A stretch of DNA of 64,000 nucleotides, from assembly GCF_026151205.1 (NCBI RefSeq), contig NC_087080.1:6241096-6305095 (forward strand). Reading direction: 5' to 3'. The stretch is from Bolinopsis microptera (lineage: Eukaryota > Ctenophora > Tentaculata > Lobata > Bolinopsidae). The notes beneath the pieces are model-generated. The model saw only the letters and a list, made by a program, of their open reading frames with translations. It was not told the DNA's origin and ran no database searches. The position numbers were made by a program, and so were the translations under genes. Shown here piece after piece: positions 1 to 13,867 of this stretch; positions within the stretch are counted from its first letter, which is position 1; the number at the start of each line of letters is the position of its first letter.

Positions 1-150
1 GATGTTGAGGGTACTGGATTTCAAGGTGTTGTTGGCCACGATATTCACTCCAGAGATAATAAGCGCTTCTTGGTCTAACGTCTGACCCTCATCTCCGACC
101 TTGTAGGACCAGGTGATCGCTTCAGCTTCGTAGTTAACATCCTCAGGAAC
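1..150 (-). CDS. Ig-like domain exon (partial, runs off left edge)
   Basis: Read on the minus strand, a splice acceptor (ctg at 151-153, i.e. cag) opens a 150-nt exon that is fully open in phase 0 to the window edge. It encodes VPEDVNYEAEAITWSYKV followed by a segment ending in NNTLKSSTLNI. A tryptophan after the second strand, a Y-K core and a late 'tLxI' strand are the pattern of an immunoglobulin fold. It lies downstream of, and on the same strand as, the Ig/FN3 gene starting at 22,720, so I infer it is a later exon of that gene. It cannot be joined directly to the exon ending at 18,477: that donor is phase 1 and a direct join meets a stop. At least one linking exon must be missing or unseen. 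It could alternatively belong to a separate neighbouring Ig gene. Confidence 0.6.
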
Positions 151-352
151 CTGTAATATGGGTTAGGTTAGCGATGCCTTTTGTTTATTAATATATATAC
201 ATCGACAATGGACTAGAGTAATGACGGAAGGATTTATATTGTATTCCCCAATGAGGAGAAAACCGATATGTAAAAGTAGGCGATCGATTAAGACTCCTTT
301 CAACATTGAAATGCTGACCTCAGTTCGGCTTATTTATAGAGGTTTTAACCTT

Positions 353-423
353 ACGCAGCTCAGTTAGGTTTGATATAAACAGCTCAAATTGAGCTGTATA
401 TATCAAACCTAACTGAGCTGTGT
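353..423. repeat. Near-perfect palindrome, 35-bp arms
   Basis: Positions 353-387 and 389-423 are inverted copies matching at 33 of 35 positions around a single unpaired base at 388. Inside the arms, the motif cagctcagttaggtttgata reappears as its reverse complement. The DNA or RNA could fold into a long hairpin. No target-site duplication or transposon end is clear. It sits about 200 bp inside the intron next to the Ig-like exon at 1-150. Confidence 0.8.
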
Positions 424-3400
424 GAGGTACAGTGGGGGTGCCATATGTTTTGGTCATTTCTGTAGAACACCTTAGTGCAAAAACGAGAAAATAAGCCCGT
501 TTTAGTAGATCGAATAGACAGTACTTATCAGCACAATGATATAAATATCCCGACTATATCTGAGATCTGTGCAATAGTGATGATACATCTCGTCTAAAAG
601 AAGAGGTTAGCTAAAGGTTTAACGGCTTGGTGGCGCCGGCTAAACGATCCCTCCGATTTGACATTTCACAGGTCAATGTGATTACGTGTAGGTTGTAGGG
701 GAAGGGGAAGGAAGAGGGTAACAGTAGAAGCCGTGTAAAGGAGGAAGAGGAGGATATAATATATAAATAATAACACTTGCTGCAGGTATGTTGTGCAGAT
801 AGAGTGTGAGGAGCTGAAACCACGTACTTTAATACGTCAGTTATCGGCCCCTTATCGAGTGTAACCACTACTGTTCACATGACTGCCACATTAAGGGACG
901 AGCATTGTACCGAATTAGTTTTATCGCTACACCACATACGTGTAATAATATATATATAACACAGTATGATGGCAATAGAATTATATTTTCTGTGCTGCAT
1001 TCTCGGTTAAAGAAGATAATGTATAGAGATGGAAGAAGGCTGTCTTCGGCTTAAGTTAGCTAATAAGCTAATCTAACAATTGGTCTGAACCTCTCATCAC
1101 ATTTCATCCCCGGCGACCACGAAATTTTGGTAATTGAATCTAGCTTTTCGTCACATCTTATCAAAAGATTAGTTCATACTTGCGAGATCTTTGTTTAGTA
1201 TAATTAAAGCTTTGAAAGCTCACTTGGTACTGATAAGGCCAAGGGTGTAAAAGATAGCGGGGTAATTGGTTAATTATTTCATCAAATTAAACGATATTTG
1301 CTTTATCTGCTCCATGAGGAACTGTGATAATTGAGATAATTGACCAGATATCTTGAACACAACCCTACTTATAATTAAACCAGATGTGGTCATATCTTGG
1401 CTCTCTACTGTGGACAATCAGTGAGGTCATAAAGAAAGAGAAAGTAAATTAAACCTAAACTAGGGTGGATAATTCAACTAGAGTTACTAGAGACCTGACA
1501 CGGTAAAATATACATCTTTAATTCTATATTTAAAACCAGAATTCAGCAATTTCATTTTATACAGCCAGCTGCAGTATGTGCACTTTTAATGCCATTGCAA
1601 CTTTATGAAACTTATGCGTTGAAACCAGGCTCAGACCATGTCTATTTCAATGTGACAGGTATAGACAACTTGCTGAAAGTATCCTAGAGCCAAGTGATAA
1701 GACCAAATTTGACAACAATCAACAATAACACACCCCAGGACCATGGAAAAGCCTAGCCAGTGATGACATGTACTCTCGTTTCCATGACAATCCTATCGTT
1801 TCCATGACAACTATAACACGTGTTCTGATTGGCTGCCAGCCCAACAGCTGAACTCATATCTCGCATCTAATTGGAATGTAGCATGTACTGCACATCACGT
1901 GATAATTCTACCAATTAGTCGAGTTTTTAGTGTTAATTGGGGCTACACCCAGAGTGTAGAGGCCGGAATATCGTACCTAGAGGCCGGAATAGCGGACCTA
2001 ACACCCGGATCTACACAATCAAGTTTCAACACTTCGAAAATACCCTTTGAGTACGCCGGGGGAATCTAATTAAAAAGCGTGGTCCACCAATAGGGTGAGC
2101 TAAAATAAATACATCCCATTCAGAACATGTTATCATCAAGTCTGAGCATTTAACCAGGCTCAAGTCTAAGCGGAGTTCAATTCAGAGCTATATTAGCAAA
2201 GTAATGATTATCATCATCACGGCCATCATCATCTTTGTACATCCACACTAGACACAGTAAGTGCAGGTCTGTAAGCAAGCCCGTTTAGAGATAATAAGGG
2301 CTGAAATGTGGATGAATTGTGCCCACGTGCTCACCCAGGGATACTAGACTAACCCTGATATCAAGTCACACGGTCACATGTCACGTGATCTAATGCCACG
2401 TGTTGAGTTGTGAGTCACGTGATCTTATTTAGCTTTTCGTTTCACTTTAGTAAAGGTCATTATGCTAAATGTAGAGCAGTAATTCAGCTGGTCCAGGCAG
2501 AGGCTGAGTGACTAGTGGACAAGCATATCTGAAACGTGTGGTCATGTGTTCCACAAACTGACCAATCAGAGACCTGCTGTCGACGGAGAACCAATGGAAG
2601 GGATCGGAGAGCTGAATAATAATAGCCTCAAAAGAGAAAGGAAGCCTGTTGGAATGTGAAATCAAGTGACCAGTAACTAACTGGTAGAGGAACAATTATC
2701 CGAGCGAGCTGAGCTAGACTAAAATCCATTCAGCACAGATCACTGATTTTCGGAAGTTCACATTTTCCACATTTGGAGGTCTAATGTAATAGTGTGACTG
2801 ATGACTGCCATGGCATGAACTCAAATCATCATCTAGATCATAGTCAAGCTCATCGCCTAGACCGCTTAGATCATAGATAAATTCTTTGTCCCCCTAAAAT
2901 TATATTCAACAGCTCAGCACCTGGCCGCGGGCCAGCCTGGTTATCAATGTTGCATATTTCCTGTTAGGATGCATTGTGTCTCAGTGCTGATATAAGTCTA
3001 CTACACTCATCATATCCTGCCCTAATTTCTCTGTATTATTTAAAACAAACAAACTCTTGTCGGCTCCCTTCCCTCCCATTTAATTCTATCCAAAGAAAAC
3101 AAGTGAGATCAACAACCCTCCTCCAGCCTCTTCCCCACACCTGCTACACTGACTAGGCTCTGTAAACTGCACCACCAATAATTACATGAGTTACACTGTC
3201 AAACCCGCTAACTCGGCCCCTCAACATACACCCCCCTTAATTCCCACACACACGAATATCCGAGTGTGTAAACCACTGAGTAAATGGATGACGTCATACA
3301 CGCGAGTGTAGATGTTTGAAATTCCCGCGCTTTCCGCTGCCCCGGCCACCACTATGGTAATTAAGAGAGAGCACAGCTGAGTAGAGTATGTGTCACGTGG

Positions 3401-6400
3401 TCATTTGTGTGTGACTAGTGAGGTGGTTTTAGTTTTGAGACTCTGGTATGTGAGAATTTCTCTGTGGTGAGTTAATGTGGGACATCTGGTGGTGAGAATG
3501 TTAGACATCTGGCCCCGGCGTGTCTTGAATACTTTGGTAATTGTATCTGGAGAGACTCTGTTTTCAGAGACATTAACAATGAGTTATTAGAGTTGCTAAG
3601 TTGTTGAATAATGAAATAGCTCAACTACTCAGATGGGAGAGACCAACAATCTCTGGAAACTAAGATTCTCGGAAAAAACGGCGATTTTAGCTAATATAAA
3701 TAACACTACAAGAAGTGTAAACAGTGTGAACGTTTACCGTTTACCACCTTAAAGCGGTGACTTAAATTTGATAAGAGGGATACTTAATCTGGTGCATTCC
3801 ATCGAGCACGAATCTCAGTTAGATGACCTGATCACTTTTCTTTCATTCATTTTAAAATGTGCCCGCATGTGCACATTACAATCTCAACTTTAACATGAAG
3901 AATAAAGGTTACTACACGCCACCTCGTTAATCATGCACATTTTCAGCATAGTGCAAGTTTAAACTTTGAGTGGATAGTTAAGGCGGGAGTCGGTTTAATA
4001 AGCTAGGGGAGAAAGGTGGTATCTTGAACTTGACCAGAAATGCGCTGTTCTAATGATGTGCAAATTACGCTGCAGAGAATGTAAAAGCATTAGATAGAGG
4101 CCAGGTATTCAAAAGGGCTCTCTCCCTGTAGGATTTGCAGAAAGCCTGGGAAAGCTGGGAAACCTGTAGATTTATCACTGTGCAGGGAGTGCAGAGCGAG
4201 AACTTACTCGATTTCAAAATTTCAAGTTATCGCTAAGTTTTAAATATTGTCGGCCTGTTTTGAGGATGAAGCTAGTTACTGTCGGCGTTGCACACGCACT
4301 CTTCACGGAGCTTTCATGACTTCATTAAATTGACAAGATGTCATGAAAGAAGCAATTTAACACTCAAAAATGTGAATGACGGTGCTGTGCGGGAAGAATA
4401 ATGTGATCTACTATCCACTTTGACAGGGGAGAAGCCCGTCAATCCTGGAAAGCCGGGTGTCTCAACTCTCCTGAGACCAGCATGACTGTCACTTTGAGCA
4501 TACAGTGAGCTTCTCATTCATATCCCCAGGGAGTTAGATTTAACTTGAGTAAAGTGATCATGACTTGTGATATGTGTGAGTGAGTTATCGTTCAGGGTTC
4601 AAGTCATTACGGATTAAATCGATTTGTTTCCCCCGTCAAGATACTCAACACCTCTTCTCTAGATCGGATCAAGGTTGAACATTCTTAACATTCAGTAATT
4701 AAGGGGGGAAGGGGGCTATCGGGGCTCTCAAGATACCTTACCTTTTCAGGGCACGGGTTGTATCGGGTTTCTAGCTTCTAGAATAAATCGATTATCAGGC
4801 ACGTCTTATCATACCCAAGTAAAGATTTGATTTACTTTCTGTTTCATTATGACCTCATTGAAACTGAGAGACTCCAAATTGCGTACACACAAAATTCTAA
4901 TTTTAGCCCGTAATTTGGTGTAGCGCCTGCCTTCCCGTGTCGAACAATGTCAGTGAGATTAATGCAGGCTTGATAACAAGTGCCATGTAACGTTTGAAAC
5001 CACCAATGTGAAAAGATCTCGCTGCCATGCAGGAGCCACAATGCAAGCTCAGCCAGGGGAGATGACCTAAAGAGTGAGACTAGTTCTGGTTAACGTTAGT
5101 CAATTGACCAACTCCCCATCTTCTTCTCATTTAATGAGCAAGAATCCACAGTCCAGTTTCTGGTCATTATGCCCTGTGCGGACCAATCAGTCATCAGGAT
5201 GAAATTACTGATCACGTAATGTACGAGCTTGGTAAATAAAACTCCGGCCCGGCCGAGCTCTTTTACATCCGAAATTATTGCATAATAATAATCGTTCGTA
5301 TTATTATATCGATTGTGCCTGATAATATTGGATTACGAAGGCAACTGTCCGTGGACTGATGATGGCGGGTGTAACAAAACACCCGAATTTACCGATGCTA
5401 AATGTCATCGATTGTAACAGGATTTCACATTAATTTCAGCACTTGCGCAGACCATCCCTTAATTGCAGGCACCGTGGGATTCGGAGTGGACATTTTTAAT
5501 TTTCCAAGTTATTTATAGTTGTTTATACACTCCGGGAGTTTCGTTATTATATGCGATTCCGTTGTGGTAAGAACAAGGCGTTGGAAGCCGATGAAATCAC
5601 CGATTACCGTTTGTCCTTGTGCCCATAGCTAGCTAGATAAAAAATAGTTGTCTCTCTTTCATTGGTCTGAAATCACCAACATGATAACATTGTCATCAAT
5701 CTCTGGGAAGTAAAGCATCCTTTAAGTGTGGTCATCCAGTAAAACGAGTATTTCTTATCAACAGTCGGATAAAAGTCCTCATCGAGTCAATGCTATCAGT
5801 CTTATTTATCTTGCTTCGTCCTGATGACGCGCCCAACTTAATCAACAATCTATCGTCAAATATCGGAATATTCTTTACACTGACAATCCACACATAGCTC
5901 ACAATCTTCCAGAATATTTGTGCACACCACAAAGTTCCTGACTACACTCCTATGTCTAGTTTCATAATGTAACATGTAAGATCTACCTACTCATAGAATT
6001 CTACTGATTACACTCTAGCCAGATGTTTGAATTACACACAGTCTACTCTAATGAGGACTCATTCATAATTTACAAGTTTTATACAGCCTTTTGTAGAGCC
6101 ATTCAACACAAGTTGGCAGGGATTTATAATATTAGCTAGCACAAGTTTCATCGTATGTGAAAATCAGGTCTTGTCAGCCCTCAAAGCCTGCCACGAAGAA
6201 GCTGCTTATAACAAAGAAACTGCGCTTGTAAAGCAGAGGAAGCCTAAATACTGCCCACATTATCTAACGAGCCTGGCCATTGTGGTGTATGATGCAGGGT
6301 AATACTGAGTATAATTATGGGGTGATGAGAGCCAGGGAGGGAGGGCTATTCAGCTTGCTTTTATCAGGATCCCTCTGATAGCGTGCCCCCTCCTCACCCA

Positions 6401-7906
6401 TTATATGTTATCGGATATGGTGAAGTCTAAATAACGGGCACTTCAGGGAGTCAAGCATTGATGGTTTACATAATAACAGGCGAGGGACAGAAGATATATT
6501 GCTCTATAAATTTGCGGTACCGTATTTTAAAATTTTCGTCAAGAATTAGACCCAGTTATTCGAATTAGCACTGTGAATTCTAAAACACTGGACTCTACTA
6601 GAGTTGTTATTTAACGGTATGCATTGCATACCATACCCAGCTCACAATGTTAAAAGTTGAGTGATGACCTACAAGTTGACAGTTTCACGGCAAGACTCAG
6701 CCGAGTTCTGATAGTTCACTCTCTTTTAACATGATGTTAAACACTGCCACAACACTCCCTCCAATTCCCATGTGATTTGCATGCTCAGTCAGCAATTGAT
6801 AGTAAACAAATACAGGCAGCAGCAGTTGTTGGTCGTGTACTGCACGGCACAACCTGGTATAGCGCTTTGTTCTGCACAAAGAGTTTCTCTTTCTCTTTGT
6901 TAGCAGGAGAGAGGGAGTGAGTACATCCCCACGGTTTCTGGAAGCAATTGCCGGAATTGGCCGGACGTCAACACTACCTCCCGCCAAATACACCATGTCA
7001 GCTCGAGTACTCCTTATTTGTTAGCAGGCTTAGAAGTTAGAACCTTATCTCTTAAGTCACGGGAGACTTTGTTCGGACGCTTACCTCATCGGTAAGTTGC
7101 CGGAGATAAAATAAAGGGTACGATTAGCGTGACCATTAACTGAACTCGGATCAACCACGTACAAGGCCGCCCAAATAGGGTCATATTGAGTTGCTTAATC
7201 ACACTAATATGCCCATATATGGGCATGCTTTGTTCCATTATTAGAGTGTGTGCTGAGTTCCCCTTCACATCAGACACAGAACCTGGGCAGAGGTCACACA
7301 TCTACCTCTCATTAATTATTCACCGTATAATATGAGTGTGTGTAACCTGAACTGAGTTGATCGAGAGCGTGAGGAACTCTGCCTGCCGGCGTTGAAACGC
7401 GGTAAACACTACTCCATCTAGCGCCAAGGGTCACGTGGTTAAGATGCGGGCCTGTGATTGGCTGATGGTATTCAGCTGGCGCTCTTATTGGGTCACTCCT
7501 TCAGACAGATGGCTCAGCTGTGATAATTCAATAGACCTTGGCCCGTATGAATATGCTATTATTGTAAAACGCGAGCAACTAGGTTGGTGTGCTCGTTCAC
7601 AATCGAGTTTGGTTACTTGAGGGAATGTAGCTTTGAATACTTAGTTTAACATGGTTAACGTGTTAGTGTTCGGAGATTACAATGGAATCATTCAAACCGG
7701 GGGATTTAATTAATAAAATTATATACGGAGCACATGTTCAGTCAAAACAGGCATGGTTATGATTTTGAATGGAGAAGTTGGGTGATTCGTGATAACGGTC
7801 CATTTTAGAGGATGCTGTAAAGATTTTGGGATTTACCACACTGTTAGATTCCCCCATCATGAAATTAACAATTTACGCTCCATACAGTGGGACTGCCGCT
7901 GTATTC
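424..7906. other. Non-coding stretch, no gene seen
   Basis: The longest ORFs here are short (60-99 codons), have no domain-like composition and lack splice-flanked structure on either strand. CACGTG palindromes are frequent, with six between about 1,815 and 2,421. A small direct repeat (tagaggccggaata) occurs twice around 1,957-1,990. By position this is most likely intron of the minus-strand Ig/FN3 gene. Confidence 0.5.
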
Positions 7907-7907
7907 A

Positions 7908-7921
7908 GGGGCGTGCCCGGG
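7908..7921. mobile_element. Possible DNA-transposon terminus
   Basis: The sequence caggggcgtgcccg resembles the CAGNGGCGT-type ends of several animal cut-and-paste DNA transposons. It lies about 100 bp upstream of a tandem duplication (8,024-8,373). No second terminus or transposase was found, so this is only a resemblance. Confidence 0.2.
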
Positions 7922-8023
7922 GGGAGGGCGATGCATAATTTTTGTTGAAAATTGCTTTTTACAGCAACAAAATATTTTTTATTAAAATTTTTATAAAAAT
8001 TACCCAGGGAGCCAGGGGTTCAG

Positions 8024-8373
8024 GGGCAGGGGTTGAAGGTTATTGATGTGAAAATAAATGTGTTAGGGGTCGTTCACATATTATTACATAATCAATATTT
8101 TGCCAATTTTAAATCCCCTCCGTAATCAGTTTCACACAGTCTTCCTACACATCACAAGTGCAGTCACTAACAGTGAGGGGGCAGGGGGGAAGGGGCAGGC
8201 GGACAGGGGTCGAAGGTTATTGATGTGAAAATAAATGTGTTAGGGGTCGTTCACATATTACATAATCAATATTTTGCCAATATTAAATCCCCATTCCCCC
8301 TCCATAATCAGTTTTACACACAGTCTTCCCCCACATCACAAGTGCAGTCACGAACAGTGAGGGGGCAGGGGGG
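8024..8373. repeat. Tandem duplication, about 177-bp period
   Basis: Two adjacent copies: 8,024-8,188 and 8,203-8,373. Each begins with a G-rich run, then 'tattgatgtgaaaataaatg', 'taggggtcgttcacatat', a 'cataatcaatattttgccaa' block, and ends 'cacatcacaagtgcagtcac' plus a G-rich run. The copies differ by scattered substitutions and a few small indels. The 'ggggtcgttcacatatta' core recurs in inverted orientation at about 28,954-28,976, so this belongs to a dispersed repeat family. Confidence 0.85.
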
Positions 8374-11300
8374 CAGGCCTGTATTACATTGCAACTTGTA
8401 CCCTGCCTCCTACATATATATAGAACAATGGTGACGTGTCAGTCCATGTAAAAGCTAAATAATAATAATAATATTTGTGAATATGCAAAGGTCATTTCGT
8501 GAACAAGGATTGCTTAACAAAATGGCAGTCGTCAGATTGACATTGCATGTGGAATCGTGAATCTGTGCATGAACTATGAGCGACAAAAAATTCGCTTGTA
8601 CAAGTTTCTCCTGTATGTCAGATATATTTTTAAAATCGCAAAAATTACATAATAATATGTACGGCTGTACGATGGTCGAGGTGGGCTCAGAAAACGTGAC
8701 TTCTGCTTTAATATTGGGAACATGTGGCTAATCCAAGGCTTATGACTATAGTCTATAACTGTTTCATAGTCCGTGAAGATGTAAATGAGTAAAGAGGCTC
8801 ACATTCCTACATTCCCATCCCGGGGTACCCTTCAAACTGATCTATAACCAGATAGGATCCTAATGACTTATAGTTCATAACCCTAACATTCCCCAACTCC
8901 AAGCAGAAAATAAGGTAAGCGAGCTAGCTACCGGCGTCCGGCCTATACCGGGGATACCGGGAAAAGTGAAAATGTAATCGTGTGTAGGGCAGGTATTCGG
9001 TTAATATTGGGGAACACATCGTTAGGCTAGTGAGCTTGTTGATAGATAACATTTCTGCACAAATCTTGTAGAGGAAGGGGGAGAGCAGATATATACTTGT
9101 ACTTCGTTCTAGTTATTGTACATTCCAGCGGGAAGGAGGAAAGGAGAGGATATTCTGTGTTTGTTAAACATAGGATATCAGGTTGATTAATGAAGTTCAT
9201 TTTCAATATTCTGCGTCACGTGGTGCTAGTTTTAGAGAAAAGGTGTTTTATAGAAAAGGTGGGTGCCATGAAATTAATAACCCGCAAGATCCACCGAAAA
9301 TAAACATACTGCATGGGCAGGATCTAGGATCGAATTGCATATTTCTGGGCGTTCCCAGCACGTTTTTAAGTTATAACACAGCTTTTGGGTGCTTTGATGT
9401 TATTTAATAGCAACTTATTATACTAATAATGAAATGATATATTAAAAGTTGGCCCCTGAGACGAAGAAAGAGAATGATGAAATAAAACATACGTAGAGAC
9501 GGGACCGGGAGAGGTTGTCATTTTCAGTTTAAATCTAGGTGGACAACTTTATTTCCATATTCTAAATCTTTAAAAACTCAAAAGAAAACTCACGATGCAA
9601 CTGAGTTGAAGAGGCTTTCCGGGAAGAGGTTCCAAGTTCTGGATAGGTCCGCAGTCCACTGAAATGGTGATATACATAAACATCACTATCAATATTGATC
9701 ATGACATGATTGACCAGAGTCGGATGTCAAAATAAACCTACCCTTCGCCTTCCCTCCCATGATCATGTTTAGCAAGAAATAAGATGGGGGTTGCATCGAC
9801 TTAATATGTTTATGAATATTTTTTTTCCTGAAAGTTCTTTTGGAGACAAGAATTGTTTTATACTACAGTCAACAATACGCCTAAATTCAATAACCGTGAC
9901 AAATTTACGATATTTTTTACCGTCAGTCGCCGGTCGTTGCAACCCCGTCCCTCTCCCTAAACAATCATAAACAAACTTAAGAGAATAGTTGAAATTCTAA
10001 AGAAGGTTGAAATCCTAAAGAATGTTGAAATCATAAAATTCATGTTAAGTGTTGTTTTTTAAGAGAGAAAAAAGATCACTCAAGTTGTAAGTCCAGACTG
10101 ATTTTACTGACATGATTGGTATTTAATGGTGCAAATGTGTGAACAAATGAATTGTGAAATCCGCTTAATCATAGATGAATGACAGTGAATGGAACAATTT
10201 GCGTGATAAGCAAGTACAGTCCGTTTACCATTGTTAACAAAGGCCGAATTAGGAAAACAATTTGGATTCCAGACAATGCCATTGCCAATGAAGGATGGTA
10301 TTAAAAGTGACGATATTTATCCGTACGTCTAGAAGTATTTGTGAAATGAATTCATTGTCATTCCAACAGAGTAGCTTTCCCCATGATTTTTATCCCAGGG
10401 GGAATAAAAATATCTAAAATTTGTAGGTTAAGAAGAATGTTTGGCGGTCAGCGGAGTTTGCAGGAGAATTCTACCAGCTGCTAAATTTATGTCTAACCTT
10501 AAAAACCACATCATAAAACTCATCCTCGTGTTAGGATCACATTGCACCATTCCACAACAAGAAGGTTTGCTAGATACCTATAGCAAGCCCACTGATTGAT
10601 TTCATGATGTAACCGGACATTGGTTGTTTCTCATTTCAAGAGACTCTACTGCCAACAATTGAAATAGAGACCTGAGACGCCAAAATAGGCAGCAGTATTT
10701 CTTTGTTTTGAAACTGAAAGGATAAACATTCCAGTTACTGCTGCCGTGAGTGTGGGGAGTGCCAAAGGTCAGTTTTAGCTCAGGTCTTTATTTTAAATGT
10801 AGTTGTTAACTGCTAATCCATGCTGGTATTCTGATTTAATGGAGCTCATCTACCAGAATACCACAGAACGCTGATTTAAGCGCTTTAGAAAAGAAATTAG
10901 CTTTATATATAATTTCACAGAAAAGGGGAAGCGCGAGCGGCTACTTATTTTAGCACTTTTTCTAAGGAAGTTCAGCAAAGACGGAAGATCTTTCGTCAGA
11001 ATCTACTCACCTAAAATTGTACATCTAGCAGCTCACCAGTCCTCATGATACCCATGTATTATTGGTTATTGGGGGACCACCAATTTTACATCACCTGATC
11101 GCTGATTTGGTCAGCCTTACATAATACACACGTAGGCAAACGAATAATATATTGTATGTAAAGATTGTATGCAGAGAATGATATGTGTGTAAGAGCAATG
11201 ATAAATGAACTTGACTAATACGCACACGTGATGATATGCTGGTCAATAACTAGGTACACCCTTAAATATACAGTTACGGCTCTCGTATTCGACTAAGACG

Positions 11301-11935
11301 AGTCAACTTGTAGATCAGAGTTCAACTATAGTTAGTACATAAAGCTCTCCCGTGTGTGTACGGGTGTACATACAAGGAGACGGCCTGACATGAACTTGCA
11401 ATTGAATTCGAATTAACACTAAATTGTCGTAATCGGTGCGGCAAGGAGTTGAACGTGGTCGCGTTGGCTTATTGTTGTTAGGCGAGGTTTATACTGCGGA
11501 GATTGTTCCCGCTAAGTAGCTAAGATTGGGCTCTGAATGGGATGTCACTCTCATTAAATATTAACTTAATTTGGTAATAAAATTATCCAATCCTTATGCA
11601 AAGTACCTAAAGTAAGTAATCGCATCTTTGAATGTCCAGGATAACTGCAAGGCAAGTTTTATAAATAGAGCTTTAGATGTAATTCTGAGAAAGCCAGTTA
11701 TCAGAAAAACTATATTAGTACGTGAAAAACAAAGATTTTCAAGTCCTCTTAAATTTCATAGCTCACAAAGGAGTGTAAATCTATAAGCTGCTAGCCGCTA
11801 GGTGGCCACATGGCGTCCCATTAGATCACCAGGGTAGCGTGTAGGATGATCAACATTTAATTACATTATGAGGTTCCGAATAACCGGATAGTTTTAGAGA
11901 AACCTTCTAGAAGTTCACCATGTCATCTGGTGTGG
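8374..11935. other. Non-coding stretch, no gene seen
   Basis: AT-rich sequence with only short open frames in both orientations and no recognisable domain, tRNA or transposon end. Probably intron of the Ig/FN3 gene. Confidence 0.45.
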
Positions 11936-13097
11936 AGCAGCAACATTCCATGTTCAGAATGCACAGTGGGCTGGGATGCTAGCATAGGCCAAAAATTGGC
12001 TTTTTCCCCCTCTTTTCTAATTGATTTATCTTTTAAGATAAAAATAATCCTGATGCAATGCAAAAAACCAAAATGAAAAAGGATGAATGGTGTGAAAATG
12101 GCACCGCGCCTAAAATCTGTATTTTTTGGCAGTGAAAATTTTGTATTTGACTGCCAAAATTTACTCTTCTTTTATCCTTTCACCATAAAATGTCTTTGTA
12201 TTAGTTTCCTGAGTTATTTATGAGTTAGTGATGATCCAAGCATCCTAGTTACTAGAAAAAAACCCTAAGGGTCTAGCTAATTTGCTGATTTTTTGATGGA
12301 GCGCCGATTTTAAACTTAATTTCAGCATTTTTTTCTCTTAAAAAGGGCACAAATAGTTGCTAACTTCATAATACTTCAAATGGAAACCTACTTCATCTTA
12401 AAGCTGAGACAATTTTGGTTTAGAAGCTTTTGGAATCTGTCTGGGCCACTTTGGGTTATATCTGTTTAAAAAATTAAGAAACTCAAAAATGGGGTCAAAT
12501 TTGCTGCATTTTTAGATAATTTATGAGCTCAATTTTGCTATTAAATTGACATTTCTTAGTTATTCTCCATGTTTGTGGCGTTTTTTGCATCCTAGACTAG
12601 AAGCATATGGATGAAAAATCAAAATAGTACAATTATTATAGTTAAAATTGATAAAAATCCAAAAAAATCGCGATTTTAAACGAAATTTTTGAAAATAACA
12701 GGAAAAATTTTGGTGTTTCAGAAAATTTTGGACATATAAATGGGCACAACTTTTGTTCTGATCAATATTTTTTCATAATTCAAAAAGATTTGAGTTCCTA
12801 AGATAGCTGTCCTTCGTTTACAGTTCATAGAAGAGCTTTAAAATTGATTAAACCTCTAAAAAACAACTTTTCCTGGGGTCAGCCTCTTATTTTTGGACTA
12901 CAGGAGTGCTCAAAATCGGCCCAAAAATTTTTTCTAAGACATTTTGGGCCCTGTAAATGATTGGAATCGTATTTTTGTACCCAAATTACCTTAGAAACAA
13001 AGTTAGGGGCATGTGTGATGGTCTAAAATACCCTATGCTAGCATGACCCCCACTCACAGCCCACTGTGGAATGGAAGGAATGTTAATTAATGTTGCG
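11936..13097. mobile_element. About 1.1-kb non-autonomous element with imperfect inverted ends
   Basis: The left end (about 11,936-11,988) and right end (about 13,031-13,097) are inverted copies. Both read gcaacatt, then cattcc, then cacagtgggctg, then atgctagcatagg from the outside inward, with small insertions on the right. The roughly 1 kb between them is very AT-rich, has no ORF of note, and includes a further short hairpin (ttttggcagt 12,124-12,133 with its complement at 12,150-12,159). This is the architecture of a long MITE or fold-back element. No clear target-site duplication was identified. Confidence 0.6.
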
Positions 13098-13867
13098 ACT
13101 AGCATAGGGTGAATACGAATGCTAGGTTTAGCAAGTTGATAAAATGTTACACCCAATTTACACGGCATGGTTATAAGATCATCACACACGAGAAGTCCCG
13201 GGACGGCTCTTATATTGAATCATGAACTCTTCGTAAGCTTATATTGTACAATTTCGTAGTAAGATCAGTACGTGGTATAGCGTGTACTCTGAATTTGTCG
13301 TACTCTCAACGAATCTTTTGATCTCAACACTTTGAAAGTCGACGATATATTCGTGCAAAAAGTGTTATCAGTTGTAGACAAAAGATAAAGTACGCAATGC
13401 GGCACTGTAACTTCAATTACTGGTATTCAGTTTGCTGATTAGACTGATAATGATGCTCTTAATTAACTGGATAATTGTAAAAGTAGCCATGTATACGCTG
13501 CACTGTGCAGAAAGATATATTCTGCAATTTAATATCGAATCTACGTTACCGAGATTGAAATATGGAAATTCCTAAGGATACAGATTACAGCTGCATTTCC
13601 GGGTTACAAAAAAGTTTTTCATACTATAACCATGATAAAATGATCATGATAGAATATTCATTCCAATCATTTGTTCAACTGTCATTTTTAATTTTAAAGC
13701 TATCATCTCGGTACGTGTAATGTTAAACAGCGAGGCTGCAAGGAGCGATTTAATTAGTTCTCCAAAATTCTACTTCCCTCTCACAAATAACTTGCTGAAC
13801 AACAAGTTTCTTACACAGAGCGAGGTGTCACAGAGAATGTAGCTCTGGTAATCCTCCTCCCCCACAG

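Noticed and set aside
6697-6996. 99-codon minus-strand ORF
   Set aside because: No domain, no conserved-looking motif; length is within chance for this amount of sequence.
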